From positions 3,761,630-3,825,629 of the forward strand of contig AP023240.1 of assembly GCA_016592635.1 (NCBI GenBank): DNA of 64,000 nt. The letters run 5' to 3'. Below are positions 25,485 to 33,077 of this stretch, piece by piece. A program made the translations under genes and the position numbers. The notes beneath the pieces are model-generated. The model was not told where the DNA came from. It did not search any database and worked only from the letters and a program-made list of their open reading frames with translations. Each line of letters opens with the position of its first letter. The first letter of the stretch is position 1. The stretch comes from Methyloprofundus sp. (GTDB lineage Bacteria; Pseudomonadota; Gammaproteobacteria; Methylococcales; Methylomonadaceae).

Positions 25485-25679
25485 GCTTACCTGATTACCC
25501 ATAACCCTCAGCCATATTCAAGAACGCTCGTCATCCTGCATGCTTTTAGCAGGAATCTATAGGCCTAAGCAATAGATTCCCGATAAAAAGACTTCGGGAA
25601 TGACGAGGTTGGTTTTTTATAAAATTCTGATATTAATATTTTTTCAAAATGGCTGAGCCTTGTACGTAATCAGGTATGC
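25485..25679. mobile_element. MITE-like element with nested REP palindrome
   Basis: Terminal inverted repeats of 33 bases (25485-25517 and 25647-25679) match at about 26 positions, sharing TACCTGATTAC and CTCAGCCAT. Inside lies a second imperfect palindrome (25528-25609) built from CTCGTCATCCTGC...AGCAGGAATCTAT and AGATTCCCG...CGGGAATGACGAG, a widespread bacterial intergenic repeat type. No open reading frame is present. It fills the space between the TPR gene and hypB, whose 3' ends converge. Confidence 0.65.
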
Positions 25680-25736
25680 TTAAGCCTGCAAACAAGTCAG
25701 ATCTTAGCATTATTGAATGCCTATTCTTTGCAAACT

Positions 25737-26537
25737 TTAATCACACCCAACCAACTGCAACGACCTGCTAGCTTTGAGCCACTGCTCCCAACTCCTCATC
25801 CCTACACCCGTCTTTGCAGATAACCGTATTATTTTAATACGTGGATTGACCTGCCTAGCATATTGTAAACAGAGATCAACATCAAAATCGACATAAGGTA
25901 ATAAATCAACCTTATTTAAAATCATCAAATCAGCAGCATAAAACATATCAGGGTACTTTAAAGGCTTATCCTCACCCTCAGTTACCGACAAGATAACAAC
26001 CTTATGCGCCTCACCCAAATCAAAACCTGCAGGACACACTAAATTACCTACATTTTCGATAAACAAAAGGCTATTTGCTTCTGGCTTAAGGTTTTCAAGC
26101 GCATGCCCAACTTGGTGAGCATCTAAATGACAGCCCTTACCCGTATTAATTTGTAACGCCTTTACGCCTGTCGCTCTAATACGCTCCGCATCATGAGTTG
26201 TTTGCTGATCACCTTCAATCACGCTTATTACTAACGAATCTTGCAGCAATGCAATCGTTTCAGTTAATAATGTGGTTTTTCCAGACCCAGGACTAGAAAC
26301 CAAATTTAAAGCCAAAATTTCATGCTGCTTAAAATAATCACGATTAGCGGCTGCATATTGATTATTTTTACCTAAAATATCCTGCTCAATCTGCACCATT
26401 CGCGCCTGACTTAACCCTGGCGCATGCGCATGTGCTGCACCTTGCCCATAATCATGCGTATGTTCATGGTCACCATGATGATTATGCCCATGCTCTATTG
26501 TAGTTTCGCCTTCACCACAGCCACATACCGTACACAT
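25737..26537 (-). CDS. hypB: hydrogenase nickel incorporation protein HypB
   Basis: This GTPase delivers nickel to the NiFe hydrogenase large subunit. It has 266 residues. The N-terminal CTVCGCG is the high-affinity metal site, followed by a His-rich stretch (about residues 15-40). The G domain starts with VSSPGSGKTTLLTE and includes VIEGDQQT, the CH metal pair of GKGCHLDAH, ENVGNLVCPAGFDLGE and NKVDLLPY. It is translationally coupled to hypA (1-base overlap). No hydrogenase structural gene or other hyp gene is in the window. Confidence 0.95.
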   Translation of the reverse strand: MCTVCGCGEGETTIEHGHNHHGDHEHTHDYGQGAAHAHAPGLSQARMVQIEQDILGKNNQYAAANRDYFKQHEILALNLVSSPGSGKTTLLTETIALLQDSLVISVIEGDQQTTHDAERIRATGVKALQINTGKGCHLDAHQVGHALENLKPEANSLLFIENVGNLVCPAGFDLGEAHKVVILSVTEGEDKPLKYPDMFYAADLMILNKVDLLPYVDFDVDLCLQYARQVNPRIKIIRLSAKTGVGMRSWEQWLKASRSLQLVGCD

Positions 26538-26878
26538 TACTCTACCTCCAGTTCTTTAATTCGCATTTGCTCACCGTTATTTATTTGTAATTGATAATTT
26601 TCACAAACAGGGCAAGCATCATAACGCTGCTCAATAACCACATCCTTAGCACATTGCGCGCACCATGCACGACCTTCTATGTTAATAATTTCCAACCGCG
26701 CCTTGCTTGCCAACGAACCTTCCATCACAACATCAAAACAAAAACGCATCGCTGCCGGCTCCACACATGACAAAGCACCAATTTCTAACCACACCACTTT
26801 TACCAGCTGATATTGTTGCAGGCCTGCCTGCTGCTCCAATATATCTAAGATGCTTTCACACAACGACATTTCATGCAT
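26537..26878 (-). CDS. hypA: hydrogenase maturation factor HypA
   Basis: This nickel chaperone partners HypB. It has 113 residues. The N-terminal MHEMSLCESI supplies the nickel ligands (Met1, His2, Glu3), and two CxxC motifs (CAQC, CPVC) form the zinc site. It is the upstream gene of a two-gene hypAB unit. Paralogues exist for urease in some bacteria, but the pattern here is the usual hydrogenase form. Confidence 0.94.
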   Translation of the reverse strand: MHEMSLCESILDILEQQAGLQQYQLVKVVWLEIGALSCVEPAAMRFCFDVVMEGSLASKARLEIINIEGRAWCAQCAKDVVIEQRYDACPVCENYQLQINNGEQMRIKELEVE

Positions 26879-27405
26879 AAGAGTCTCTTTACCTGTTTAT
26901 TTAAGCCTTATTATACAATAGAGCAATGATATTCAATAAAGTGTAAATTTATCATTTCTATATCGCTTTACTTTGAATAGGAGTGAGGTTAGTCACAAAT
27001 ATCCTCCCTAACGCCTTCCCTTACATACCGATCATACATACACAAACAAATATAATTTGATCGGTACTTATTTAGGTAATGAGCAAGCACTTTTCATCAT
27101 CACTAATCTCATAACCTGACCATTAACACAATGATTTAAATCACAGTTTATTCATATTTATCATTTATTTTACTGCCCTATCTTTATATTCTATCAATCA
27201 ATGCCAAGCTAAGTTTGTAGTGCAAAGACCACAATATAATTATATTCTCTAGTAAATTTTTTTATATTCCCCTATAATGAAGTTGTTACAGATTTTGTTA
27301 TTGGCATTTATGGTTGTTCCCTCCGTGTTACCCCCCTTGGATTCTACGTTTCAATACCTGTACGCAACACCCTATTTATTTAAATTTATTATCAGGTAAG
27401 AAAAA
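26879..27405. other. long divergent spacer between hypA and cold-shock gene
   Basis: No gene is supported. A 9-bp inverted repeat (TACCGATCA at 27026, TGATCGGTA at 27058) lies in the middle. The right 120 bases are the likely leader of the cold-shock mRNA, which is C-rich in parts. The hypAB promoter should lie at the left end but is not obvious. Confidence 0.45.
27250..27278 (+). promoter_or_regulatory. possible promoter of the cold-shock gene
   Basis: A perfect TATAAT at 27273-27278 has a weak TAGTAA 17 bases before it. The predicted start near 27285 gives a 5' leader of about 120 bases, long leaders being typical of cspA-type mRNAs. Confidence 0.45.
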
Positions 27406-27609
27406 ATGGCTACAGGCACAATTAAATGGTTCAACGAAGCTAAAGGTTTTGGTTTTATTTCTCAAGATGACGGCGGTGCAGATGTATTCGTTCATTTCAG
27501 CGCAATTCAAGGTACAGGATTCAAAACTCTAGCTGAAGGCCAAGCAGTTACTTATGAAGTAGAAAACGGCCCTAAAGGCCCTCAAGCTACTAGCGTTACT
27601 GCTAACTAA
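27406..27609 (+). CDS. csp: cold-shock domain protein
   Basis: This is a 67-residue single cold-shock domain that binds single-stranded RNA or DNA. TGTIKWFNEAKGFGFI and DVFVHFSAI are the RNP1 and RNP2 motifs. An OB-fold of normal length follows to PQATSV. Cold induction cannot be told from sequence; many such proteins are constitutive. A ribosome binding site (GTAAGAAAAA region) is weak. A very good terminator follows 31 bases after the stop, so it is monocistronic. Confidence 0.95.
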   Translation: MATGTIKWFNEAKGFGFISQDDGGADVFVHFSAIQGTGFKTLAEGQAVTYEVENGPKGPQATSVTAN

Positions 27610-27640
27610 GCAAAACCTTATCGGATAAACCGGTACGTAA

Positions 27641-27667
27641 AACCCTGCCTTGGCAGGGTTTTTTTTT
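27641..27667 (+). terminator. Rho-independent terminator after csp
   Basis: The stem AACCCTGCC / GGCAGGGTT, with a minimal loop, is followed by an uninterrupted T-run (nine T counting the end of the stem). It is one of the clearest terminators in the window. Confidence 0.95.
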
Positions 27668-27689
27668 GTGGCTTAAGTCTTTAAGCCAC
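27668..27689. repeat. hairpin ahead of the RRM gene
   Basis: GTGGCTTAA and TTAAGCCAC form a perfect 9-bp stem with a 4-base loop directly after the csp terminator and 21 bases before the RRM start. The GTGGCTTAA word is related to the short palindromic repeats elsewhere in the window. Confidence 0.5.
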
Positions 27690-27710
27690 CCACAGCAAAG
27701 GACACCTGAA

Positions 27711-27968
27711 TTGAAAAAACTATTTGTTGGCAATTTACCACCTAGTACTACCGAAAATGATATTACAACACTATTTTCTGAGTTTGGCACCGTGCGTTCA
27801 CTTAATCTAGTAACGGATATCTTTTCTGGCCAATGCAAAGGTTTTGCCTTTATCGAAATGGAAGGGCATGAAGCTCGCGCAGCCATTGCAGGCCTAGACG
27901 GCAAAGATTGCAACGGCAAGCCAATGAAGGTTAACTTTGAAACACCTAAAGCAGGCCGCAGAAGGTAA
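27711..27968 (+). CDS. RNA-binding protein (single RRM)
   Basis: This is an 85-residue RNA recognition motif protein of the small bacterial type. RNP2 is LFVGNL at residues 4-9 and RNP1 is KGFAFIEM at about 44-51; the end is basic (KAGRRR). The start is most likely TTG at 27711: AAAGGA lies 9 bases upstream, and the family N-terminus begins at this codon. Upstream readings run through the csp terminator. Such proteins often accompany cold response, which suits the neighbouring csp gene; the two have separate transcription because of the terminator between them. Confidence 0.85.
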   Translation: MKKLFVGNLPPSTTENDITTLFSEFGTVRSLNLVTDIFSGQCKGFAFIEMEGHEARAAIAGLDGKDCNGKPMKVNFETPKAGRRR

Positions 27969-28049
27969 TACCCACCTCCTCCAGCCCCTTTTATCGCTTT
28001 GCTAAACCTCAATAGCAGTCTCTCTCAATTTCTGCTAATATCACTCTAT

Positions 28050-28066
28050 CAGGGCATATTGCCCTG
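28050..28066. repeat. hairpin between RRM gene and repeat protein
   Basis: CAGGGCA and TGCCCTG form a perfect 7-bp stem with a 3-base loop. No T-run follows. It may protect the RRM mRNA 3' end or weakly terminate. Confidence 0.4.
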
Positions 28067-28101
28067 AGGGCAGTTAAGGTCACAGTACAAGGAGAGCAGT
28101 C

Positions 28102-28518
28102 GTGAAAATATCACCATTCTTTTTGGTAGGTACAATACTTACCAGCACTCTTTTTACGAGTGTCACTAATGCTGAGATGCGTTGTCAAACTGATTCATTT
28201 GACAATAAAACTTGCCAAGATAGCAACGGCATTACTTGGTTTGGGCGCAAAGACCTTTCTGGCAATTATCTGTGGCAAGATCAGCAAGGCAACACCATTA
28301 GGTCTGAAACTGACTCTTTTGGAAATACAAGCTACCGCGACCAATCTGGTAAACTTCGGGGTCTAAAAGATTCATTTGGTAATGAAACATGGAAAACTAA
28401 CGCTGGAGAAAGCATTAAAGGTAGAACTGACTCATTTGGCAATACCATCTACCAAAATGGCTCAAATAGCAATATTAATTGCTATACAGACTCGCTAAAC
28501 AATAAAACCTGCAAGTAA
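28102..28518 (+). CDS. secreted TDSFGN-repeat protein
   Basis: This 138-residue exported protein of unknown function has a signal peptide spanning residues 1-24 (VTNA cleavage). The mature part is a chain of about five modules, each starting with (T)DSF(G/D)N or DSLNN and spaced about 20-27 residues, with an aromatic and a Gly in each. The first and last modules carry Cys pairs (RCQ...KTCQ and NCY...KTCK), suggesting disulfides closing both ends. The start is GTG at 28102 with AAGGAG 8 bases upstream. Repeat architecture suggests a beta-rich surface or periplasmic protein; I recognise no enzyme motif. Confidence 0.8.
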   Translation: MKISPFFLVGTILTSTLFTSVTNAEMRCQTDSFDNKTCQDSNGITWFGRKDLSGNYLWQDQQGNTIRSETDSFGNTSYRDQSGKLRGLKDSFGNETWKTNAGESIKGRTDSFGNTIYQNGSNSNINCYTDSLNNKTCK

Positions 28519-28563
28519 CAAACTCTCACACCACAGCAACTAATAAGAATTATCTTATTCTTA

Positions 28564-29205
28564 TTAAGCTGCCAAGAACTCTTCTAAACTTGCACTTGCC
28601 TGCTCACACGAAATAAGTGTCTGCTCATTACCCAAGAGATAATGCGCAAAAAAATGAATACACTTCCAGTTATCAGAATGATTTATAAATTCAAATGCTC
28701 GCGCAAACAAGAGTTGCATTCTTAATTCTCGCTGCTCAGCATCACTTATAAAATACTCCAAATAACGCTGTGCCACCTCTAAATCCGAATGCCCACCATA
28801 ATTTGTTAAGGCCGCCAGATTAATTAGCTGTGGATTAAAAATCTCACCATCACATAAAGCTACAAATTTTGCCTCAGCTAAAGGCCCCACCAATAGGTTA
28901 ACTACATCTGCCTCATAAGCCCGTTGCAAATCTTGTTTATCAGCCTCTGTATTCAGGTGCTCATGCTCAATCTCAGTAACTGGTAAATTTTCGACCAACC
29001 TCCCTCCCTCAATTTTGGCAAAAAATTCAGAGTGTTTTTGATGATCTTTATTGATAATAATTTGAAAAAAGACAGGCGGCAGCTTTAATTGCTGATTTCT
29101 AAGGTAAATTGCAGCTACATGCCCTGCCTCATGAAAAGCAATATGCTTATGTAATTCTTGGGGAGATGTAAATAAATTCGGGGTAATATGAGAAGTTCGT
29201 TGCAT
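28564..29205 (-). CDS. M41-like zinc peptidase domain protein without AAA module
   Basis: This 213-residue protein is related to the peptidase part of FtsH (M41). The zinc motif is HEAGH in IAFHEAGHVAAIYLRN near residue 26, and a possible third-ligand region with Asp lies in YGGHSDLEVAQRYLEY (about residues 145-160), as in FtsH. AADVVNLL/VGPLAEAKF-type sequence is also FtsH-like. No ATPase domain or transmembrane helix is present, so it is a stand-alone peptidase of unknown substrate. The start at 29205 is preferred because the longer reading from 29235 runs through a strong minus-strand terminator. Confidence 0.7.
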   Translation of the reverse strand: MQRTSHITPNLFTSPQELHKHIAFHEAGHVAAIYLRNQQLKLPPVFFQIIINKDHQKHSEFFAKIEGGRLVENLPVTEIEHEHLNTEADKQDLQRAYEADVVNLLVGPLAEAKFVALCDGEIFNPQLINLAALTNYGGHSDLEVAQRYLEYFISDAEQRELRMQLLFARAFEFINHSDNWKCIHFFAHYLLGNEQTLISCEQASASLEEFLAA

Positions 29206-29218
29206 AATCTTGACTCTT

Positions 29219-29246
29219 AAAAAAAATGCGGCCATGACAGCCGCAT
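29219..29246 (-). terminator. minus-strand Rho-independent terminator before M41-like gene
   Basis: On the minus strand, ATGCGGC and GCCGCAT form a 7-bp GC-rich stem with a 7-base loop, followed by eight T. It ends only 14 bases before the start codon of the next minus-strand gene, so it either ends a small RNA or acts as an attenuator. Confidence 0.8.
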
Positions 29247-29453
29247 AGAGGAAGGAGATAGCTCTAGCCCCTAATAATTAAGGGGGACGCATTCAAGAGT
29301 TAGGTACAGTTTATGGAAGTTATTACCTATTGAAAATGTGACATTTTGACGCGCGACAATTTGACGCAGAAAACGGCATGAGTATTGCTGTATTTAAATG
29401 TTTTGCCTATGGAAACCACGCTAAAATGCAGTTTTGAAGCATTTTTTTGCTAG

Positions 29454-29499
29454 CAAATAAGTTATATGCCTTATTTTAATAAGGCATATAACTTATTTG
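29454..29499. repeat. perfect 22-bp palindrome
   Basis: Two 22-base arms, exactly complementary and separated by TT, centre on 29476. The inner arm is TATATGCCTTATT. Such a length is far beyond chance in a spacer of this size. There is no adjacent gene end on either strand that would need a terminator. Confidence 0.75.
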
Positions 29500-29596
29500 G
29501 CTAAAATTATAAAATACCTACCTTAATACCCGCTTTATTTAAATATTTTCGAACCGCATTACTTGCACTAACATTCTCGCTTTAGAAACTTTATTC

Positions 29597-30421
29597 ATGA
29601 AAATATCCCTGATCATCCCCACTTATAATCGCTGCACCTCTCTAAAAAGAGCCTTAAATTCAGTTTTACAGCAAACCTTAGCGCCTGATGAAATTATCGT
29701 TGTTGACGATGGCTCTACAGATGACACTGCCACAATGATAAAAGCTAACTTCCCGCAAGTCACTTATCTATGGCAAGCAAATAAAGGAGTAAGTGCTGCG
29801 AGAAACAAAGGCATACAACACGCAAAATCAGAATGGCTGGCCTTTTTAGACTCTGATGATTCGTGGCTAGCAAATAAATTAGCCTTACAAGCTCAGACCC
29901 TTAAACAAGCACCAGCACTCAAGGTTTGTCATACAGAAGAAATTTGGATTCGCAACGGCGTGAGGGTAAATGCCATGAACAAGCACAAAAAAACAGGGGG
30001 CTGGATTTTTAAACACTGCCTACCTTTATGTGCCATGTCACCCTCATCAATCATGATTCATCGCTCTATTTTTGCGGATATTGGGCTATTTGATGAAGAC
30101 CTACCTGCCTGTGAAGACTATGACCTATGGTTACGCATTACCGCCAAGTATCCCGTTATTTTTATCGAACAGGCCTTAATTAACAAATATGGCGGCCACG
30201 AAGACCAGTTATCACATCAATACTGGGGTATGGATAGATTTAGAATACAAGCACTAGAAAAAGCCATAGAACACTCAAATTTAAGCATTGAAAACCAGCA
30301 GGCAGCCATAAAGATGCTGCTAAAAAAAGCTCGCATCTTTAAAAAAGGGGCATTAAAGAGAGATAAAGTTGCATCTGCACAGCATTATCAACAATTAATA
30401 GACAAATACGCCTCATTATAA
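29597..30421 (+). CDS. glycosyltransferase family 2
   Basis: This 274-residue GT-A glycosyltransferase transfers a sugar from a nucleotide donor; acceptor and donor are unknown. The N-terminus ISLIIPTYNRCTSLKRALNSVL is typical. The nucleotide-binding Asp lies in VVDDGSTDDT and the metal-binding motif is FLDSDDSW. The acidic catalytic region is represented by DLPACEDYDLWLRI near residue 170 (ED motif). The C-terminal 60 residues are helical and Lys-rich. It stands alone; no other polysaccharide genes adjoin, although it could contribute to the exopolysaccharide expected with PEP-CTERM proteins. Confidence 0.9.
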   Translation: MKISLIIPTYNRCTSLKRALNSVLQQTLAPDEIIVVDDGSTDDTATMIKANFPQVTYLWQANKGVSAARNKGIQHAKSEWLAFLDSDDSWLANKLALQAQTLKQAPALKVCHTEEIWIRNGVRVNAMNKHKKTGGWIFKHCLPLCAMSPSSIMIHRSIFADIGLFDEDLPACEDYDLWLRITAKYPVIFIEQALINKYGGHEDQLSHQYWGMDRFRIQALEKAIEHSNLSIENQQAAIKMLLKKARIFKKGALKRDKVASAQHYQQLIDKYASL

Positions 30422-30442
30422 TTAATGCCGCTTAAAAGCAAT

Positions 30443-30922
30443 CTAATCAGCTAGCTGCCCTATCGCATTAACATGACTCACTTTATCCAAATCCGAAAGC
30501 CGCTCAAAAGGCAACGCCAACAACTGCCCCACCCTCCTCTCTAGCGCATGAAATGTCTGCGTAAAAGCCTGCTTGATTGCCTGTTCTGAACTTGATACAG
30601 CTGCTGGATCAGGTAAGCCCCAATGCGCCCGCAGTGCTGACTGCAACGCAACAGGACAAACCTCGCCTGCCGCATTGTCACAAACCGAAATAACCATATC
30701 AATCTTTATATCAGCAAAATCATGCCATGACTGACTACTGAATACTTGGCCGTTAATGCCTTGCTCACTAAGCTCTATTAATGCATTAGGGTTGACTATG
30801 CCTGTTGGGCTACTCCCTGCTGAATATGCTTTAAACCGAGCTGGTGCCAAGTGATTAATTAACGCTTCCCCCAAAATACTGCGACAGGAATTTCCAGTAC
30901 ATAAAAAAAGTAACTTATACAT
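30443..30922 (-). CDS. arsC: arsenate reductase, low-molecular-weight phosphatase type
   Basis: It reduces arsenate to arsenite with thioredoxin, or may act as a phosphotyrosine phosphatase. It has 159 residues. The P-loop CTGNSCRS (CX5R) near residue 7 is followed by a second redox region CDNAAGEVC (about residues 76-84), the Cys pair that marks thioredoxin-linked ArsC; DPAAVSSSEQ carries the Asp of the WGLPDPA loop. The start at 30922 is chosen from GAGG 5 bases upstream. No arsenite pump or ars operator is adjacent, and the only ArsR gene is 17 kb away. Confidence 0.87.
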   Translation of the reverse strand: MYKLLFLCTGNSCRSILGEALINHLAPARFKAYSAGSSPTGIVNPNALIELSEQGINGQVFSSQSWHDFADIKIDMVISVCDNAAGEVCPVALQSALRAHWGLPDPAAVSSSEQAIKQAFTQTFHALERRVGQLLALPFERLSDLDKVSHVNAIGQLAD

Positions 30923-31096
30923 AACCACCTCATGACAAACTAACGATATGCAAAAAGATAAATCTAAAGGCCCACAGAAAAAATGCTACTTGGGAGCAAG
31001 GCCTTACCTTAACCTAGGAACGTGAGTAATCATTATTCGACTACCAGACCTGCTTTAGCTTTAATACTTATCTTAGTCGCAATAATACATACTTCC

Positions 31097-31963
31097 TTAC
31101 CGTGTACGCAGCCCCGTTTCATCAGAAAATTTCCACGTCCTCGTAATAACCAGCACATCAAGCTCTTGCAACAGTGCTTTAGGTAAACGTGGAAATGGCG
31201 CACTTAAACGTACAATACGCTTTGCAGCTTGGTCTAATGCAGGGTAGCCCGATGACTTTCTAATTCGTAGGCTATAAATACTACCATCAGGCTTAATTCC
31301 CACATCCAAAGTCAATGCAGAAGAAAAGCCCGCCCGCTTAGCCACCGAAGGATAATTTAAATTACCAGTACTCTCTACTTTACGCTGCCAATCGGTAATA
31401 TATTGCGCAGCCAAATATTTATGTGCACTCACAGAGTTGACATATTTAATCCTATTTTGATCACTACTGGGTTCTTGATAACGAATTTTTGCACCCAGTT
31501 CAGCCACTTGCATGCGCAATGCATCCATGGATAATTTAGGTCGCCTTTTCTCGGTATTTTTTGGAGCTTGTTCAGTTAAGTGAATTTTTTCTGGCGCAGA
31601 TTTTTGTGTTAACACCCGCTGACGTCGGGTACTTTGCTGTTGAACTATTTTTTGCTGTGGTGGTTTTTTTAAACTAGCTCCCGAACTGGGCAATACCTGT
31701 GCTGCTGGACTGGGCTTATCTCGCTTTTCTCCAGCACCTATTTGATTATTTTGCGCTAAAAACTCTGCCTTTTTAGGGGCTTTTCTAGCAGTTTTCGTCA
31801 CCAAAGTAATTGCAATTGATTTACTATTGGTCACTGCATCAGGCTTACTAAAATTAACCCCTAAGATAATAACAACATGGAATATCGCAGCAATAAAAAA
31901 AGCGGCCAGCAAAGTATCATTATTAGATAACGGCGTTGAATTTTGAAAAACAGACTCAGACAT
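31097..31963 (-). CDS. TonB family energy transducer-like protein
   Basis: This 288-residue protein is probably anchored by a transmembrane helix at residues 17-36. A Lys/Ala/Gln/Pro-rich periplasmic linker spans about 50-150. The C-terminal TonB domain (about 195-285) includes YPSVAKRAGFSSALTLDVGI, DGSIYSLRIRKSSGYPALDQAA and APFPRLPKAL. It transmits proton-motive force from an ExbBD complex to outer-membrane receptors. exbB and exbD are not adjacent. The pairing with gshB (stop of gshB 5 bases upstream of this start) is seen in several Gammaproteobacteria. Confidence 0.88.
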   Translation of the reverse strand: MSESVFQNSTPLSNNDTLLAAFFIAAIFHVVIILGVNFSKPDAVTNSKSIAITLVTKTARKAPKKAEFLAQNNQIGAGEKRDKPSPAAQVLPSSGASLKKPPQQKIVQQQSTRRQRVLTQKSAPEKIHLTEQAPKNTEKRRPKLSMDALRMQVAELGAKIRYQEPSSDQNRIKYVNSVSAHKYLAAQYITDWQRKVESTGNLNYPSVAKRAGFSSALTLDVGIKPDGSIYSLRIRKSSGYPALDQAAKRIVRLSAPFPRLPKALLQELDVLVITRTWKFSDETGLRTR

Positions 31964-31968
31964 ACACG

Positions 31969-32925
31969 TTACGCAACTTTTTGCGTCATTATTTCAATAT
32001 GATCCATAAGTTGCGCACAAATGTTAATGCCAAACTGGGCATCAAGTTCCTGTACACAGGTCGGGCTCGTCACATTAATTTCGGTCAAATAATCACCAAT
32101 GACATCAATACCAACAAAGACCAGGCCTTTTGCTTTTAGTACTGGCCCTACTTGATTGGCGATCCAATAATCCCGCTCTGTTAAGGGGCGACCTTCAGCT
32201 CGCCCACCTGCCGCCAAATTACCTCGCGTTTCGCCTTGAGCAGGAATGCGTGCTAAAGCATACGGAATGGGCTCACCATTAACCAATAAAATACGCTTAT
32301 CACCATCAATAATTTCTGGCAAATACTGCTGCGCCATCACATGACGCGTTCCGTGCTCGGTAATTGTTTCAATGATAACGCTTATATTTGGGTCATTATG
32401 ACGCAACCGAAAAATAGAAACCCCTCCCATACCATCTAAAGGCTTCAAAATAATATCCTGATGCTCTTGTAAAAAACTGCGTATTTTATTAGCACAACGG
32501 GTTACCAATGTATCCGTGCAACACTCAGGAAAATTAGCGGTAAATAACTTTTCATTCGCATCACGCAACGCTTGCGGCTTATTCACTACGTAAACACCCT
32601 GACTCTCAGCATGCTCTAAAATATAAGTTGCATAAATATACTCCTGATCCACAGGCGGCTCTTTGCGCATAATAATGCAGTCTAACTGCTGCAAAGCAAT
32701 ATCTTGTTCACTCACGACCGTATACCAACTCTGCGGGTCACGCTGCACTTCAATGCATCGAGTTTTGGCATAGGCTTTTCCTGCACGCAGATATAAATCC
32801 CCCAATTCCATATAATATATTTCCCAGTCTCGCGCCTGCGCCTCTAACAGCATCGCAAAACTGGTATCTTTGTTAATATTAATATGCTGAATTGAATCCA
32901 TCACCATGCCAAGTTTCAGTGTCAC
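31969..32925 (-). CDS. gshB: glutathione synthetase
   Basis: It ligates glycine to gamma-glutamylcysteine with ATP. The protein has 318 residues. It is an ATP-grasp enzyme: the N-terminus KLGMVMDSIQHININKDTSFAML, the segment DCIIMRKEPPVDQEYIYATYILE, the ATP-binding LKPLDGMGGVSIFR, and LVNGEPIPYALARIPA with RGNLAAGG are all intact, and the C-terminal EINVTSPTC ends the metal and ATP site. It is the upstream gene of a gshB-tonB pair. Its product is a substrate of ggt and of the GST-like protein also in the window. Confidence 0.96.
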   Translation of the reverse strand: MTLKLGMVMDSIQHININKDTSFAMLLEAQARDWEIYYMELGDLYLRAGKAYAKTRCIEVQRDPQSWYTVVSEQDIALQQLDCIIMRKEPPVDQEYIYATYILEHAESQGVYVVNKPQALRDANEKLFTANFPECCTDTLVTRCANKIRSFLQEHQDIILKPLDGMGGVSIFRLRHNDPNISVIIETITEHGTRHVMAQQYLPEIIDGDKRILLVNGEPIPYALARIPAQGETRGNLAAGGRAEGRPLTERDYWIANQVGPVLKAKGLVFVGIDVIGDYLTEINVTSPTCVQELDAQFGINICAQLMDHIEIMTQKVA

Positions 32926-33007
32926 AATATTGCTCTCATAATATAGTTGTTATGTCGTTATTTAATGCGATTAATTAACTTATTGCAAGTTTAATAATAT
33001 ATTATTG

Positions 33008-33036
33008 TTTACCTTACTTAAAAAGTTTGGTATAAA
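33008..33036 (+). promoter_or_regulatory. probable promoter of rpmB-rpmG
   Basis: TTTACC (33008-33013) and TATAAA (33031-33036) are separated by 17 bases, about 40 bases upstream of rpmB. It matches four of six bases of the -35 and five of six of the -10 consensus. Confidence 0.5.
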
Positions 33037-33077
33037 GACGGGCTAACTTTGAAAAACAGGCACATTAGAGGTGAATC

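Larger units (their letters stand above)
29206..29596. other. divergent spacer with terminator, palindrome and candidate small RNA
   Basis: No protein gene is supported. On the minus strand, a CCCC...GGGG hairpin (about 29268-29285), a C/U-rich stretch complementary to Shine-Dalgarno sequences (about 29247-29258), and a Rho-independent terminator (29219-29246) occur in that order. They precede the M41-like gene. A perfect 22-bp palindrome lies at 29454-29499. Direct repeats of TTTGACGC lie near 29345-29368. Confidence 0.45.

Noticed and set aside
27215..27240. TTGTAG / TATAAT pair upstream of csp
   Set aside because: Spacing is only 14 bases; the TATAAT at 27273 is better placed.
27314..27532. 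72-codon plus-strand frame overlapping csp
   Set aside because: It is out of frame with the clear cold-shock gene, starts in the leader and has no recognisable motif.
13871..30922. ArsR and ArsC genes as an arsenic operon
   Set aside because: They are 16 kb apart on opposite strands, with no arsB or arsenite permease nearby, and the ArsR lacks a classical metal site.
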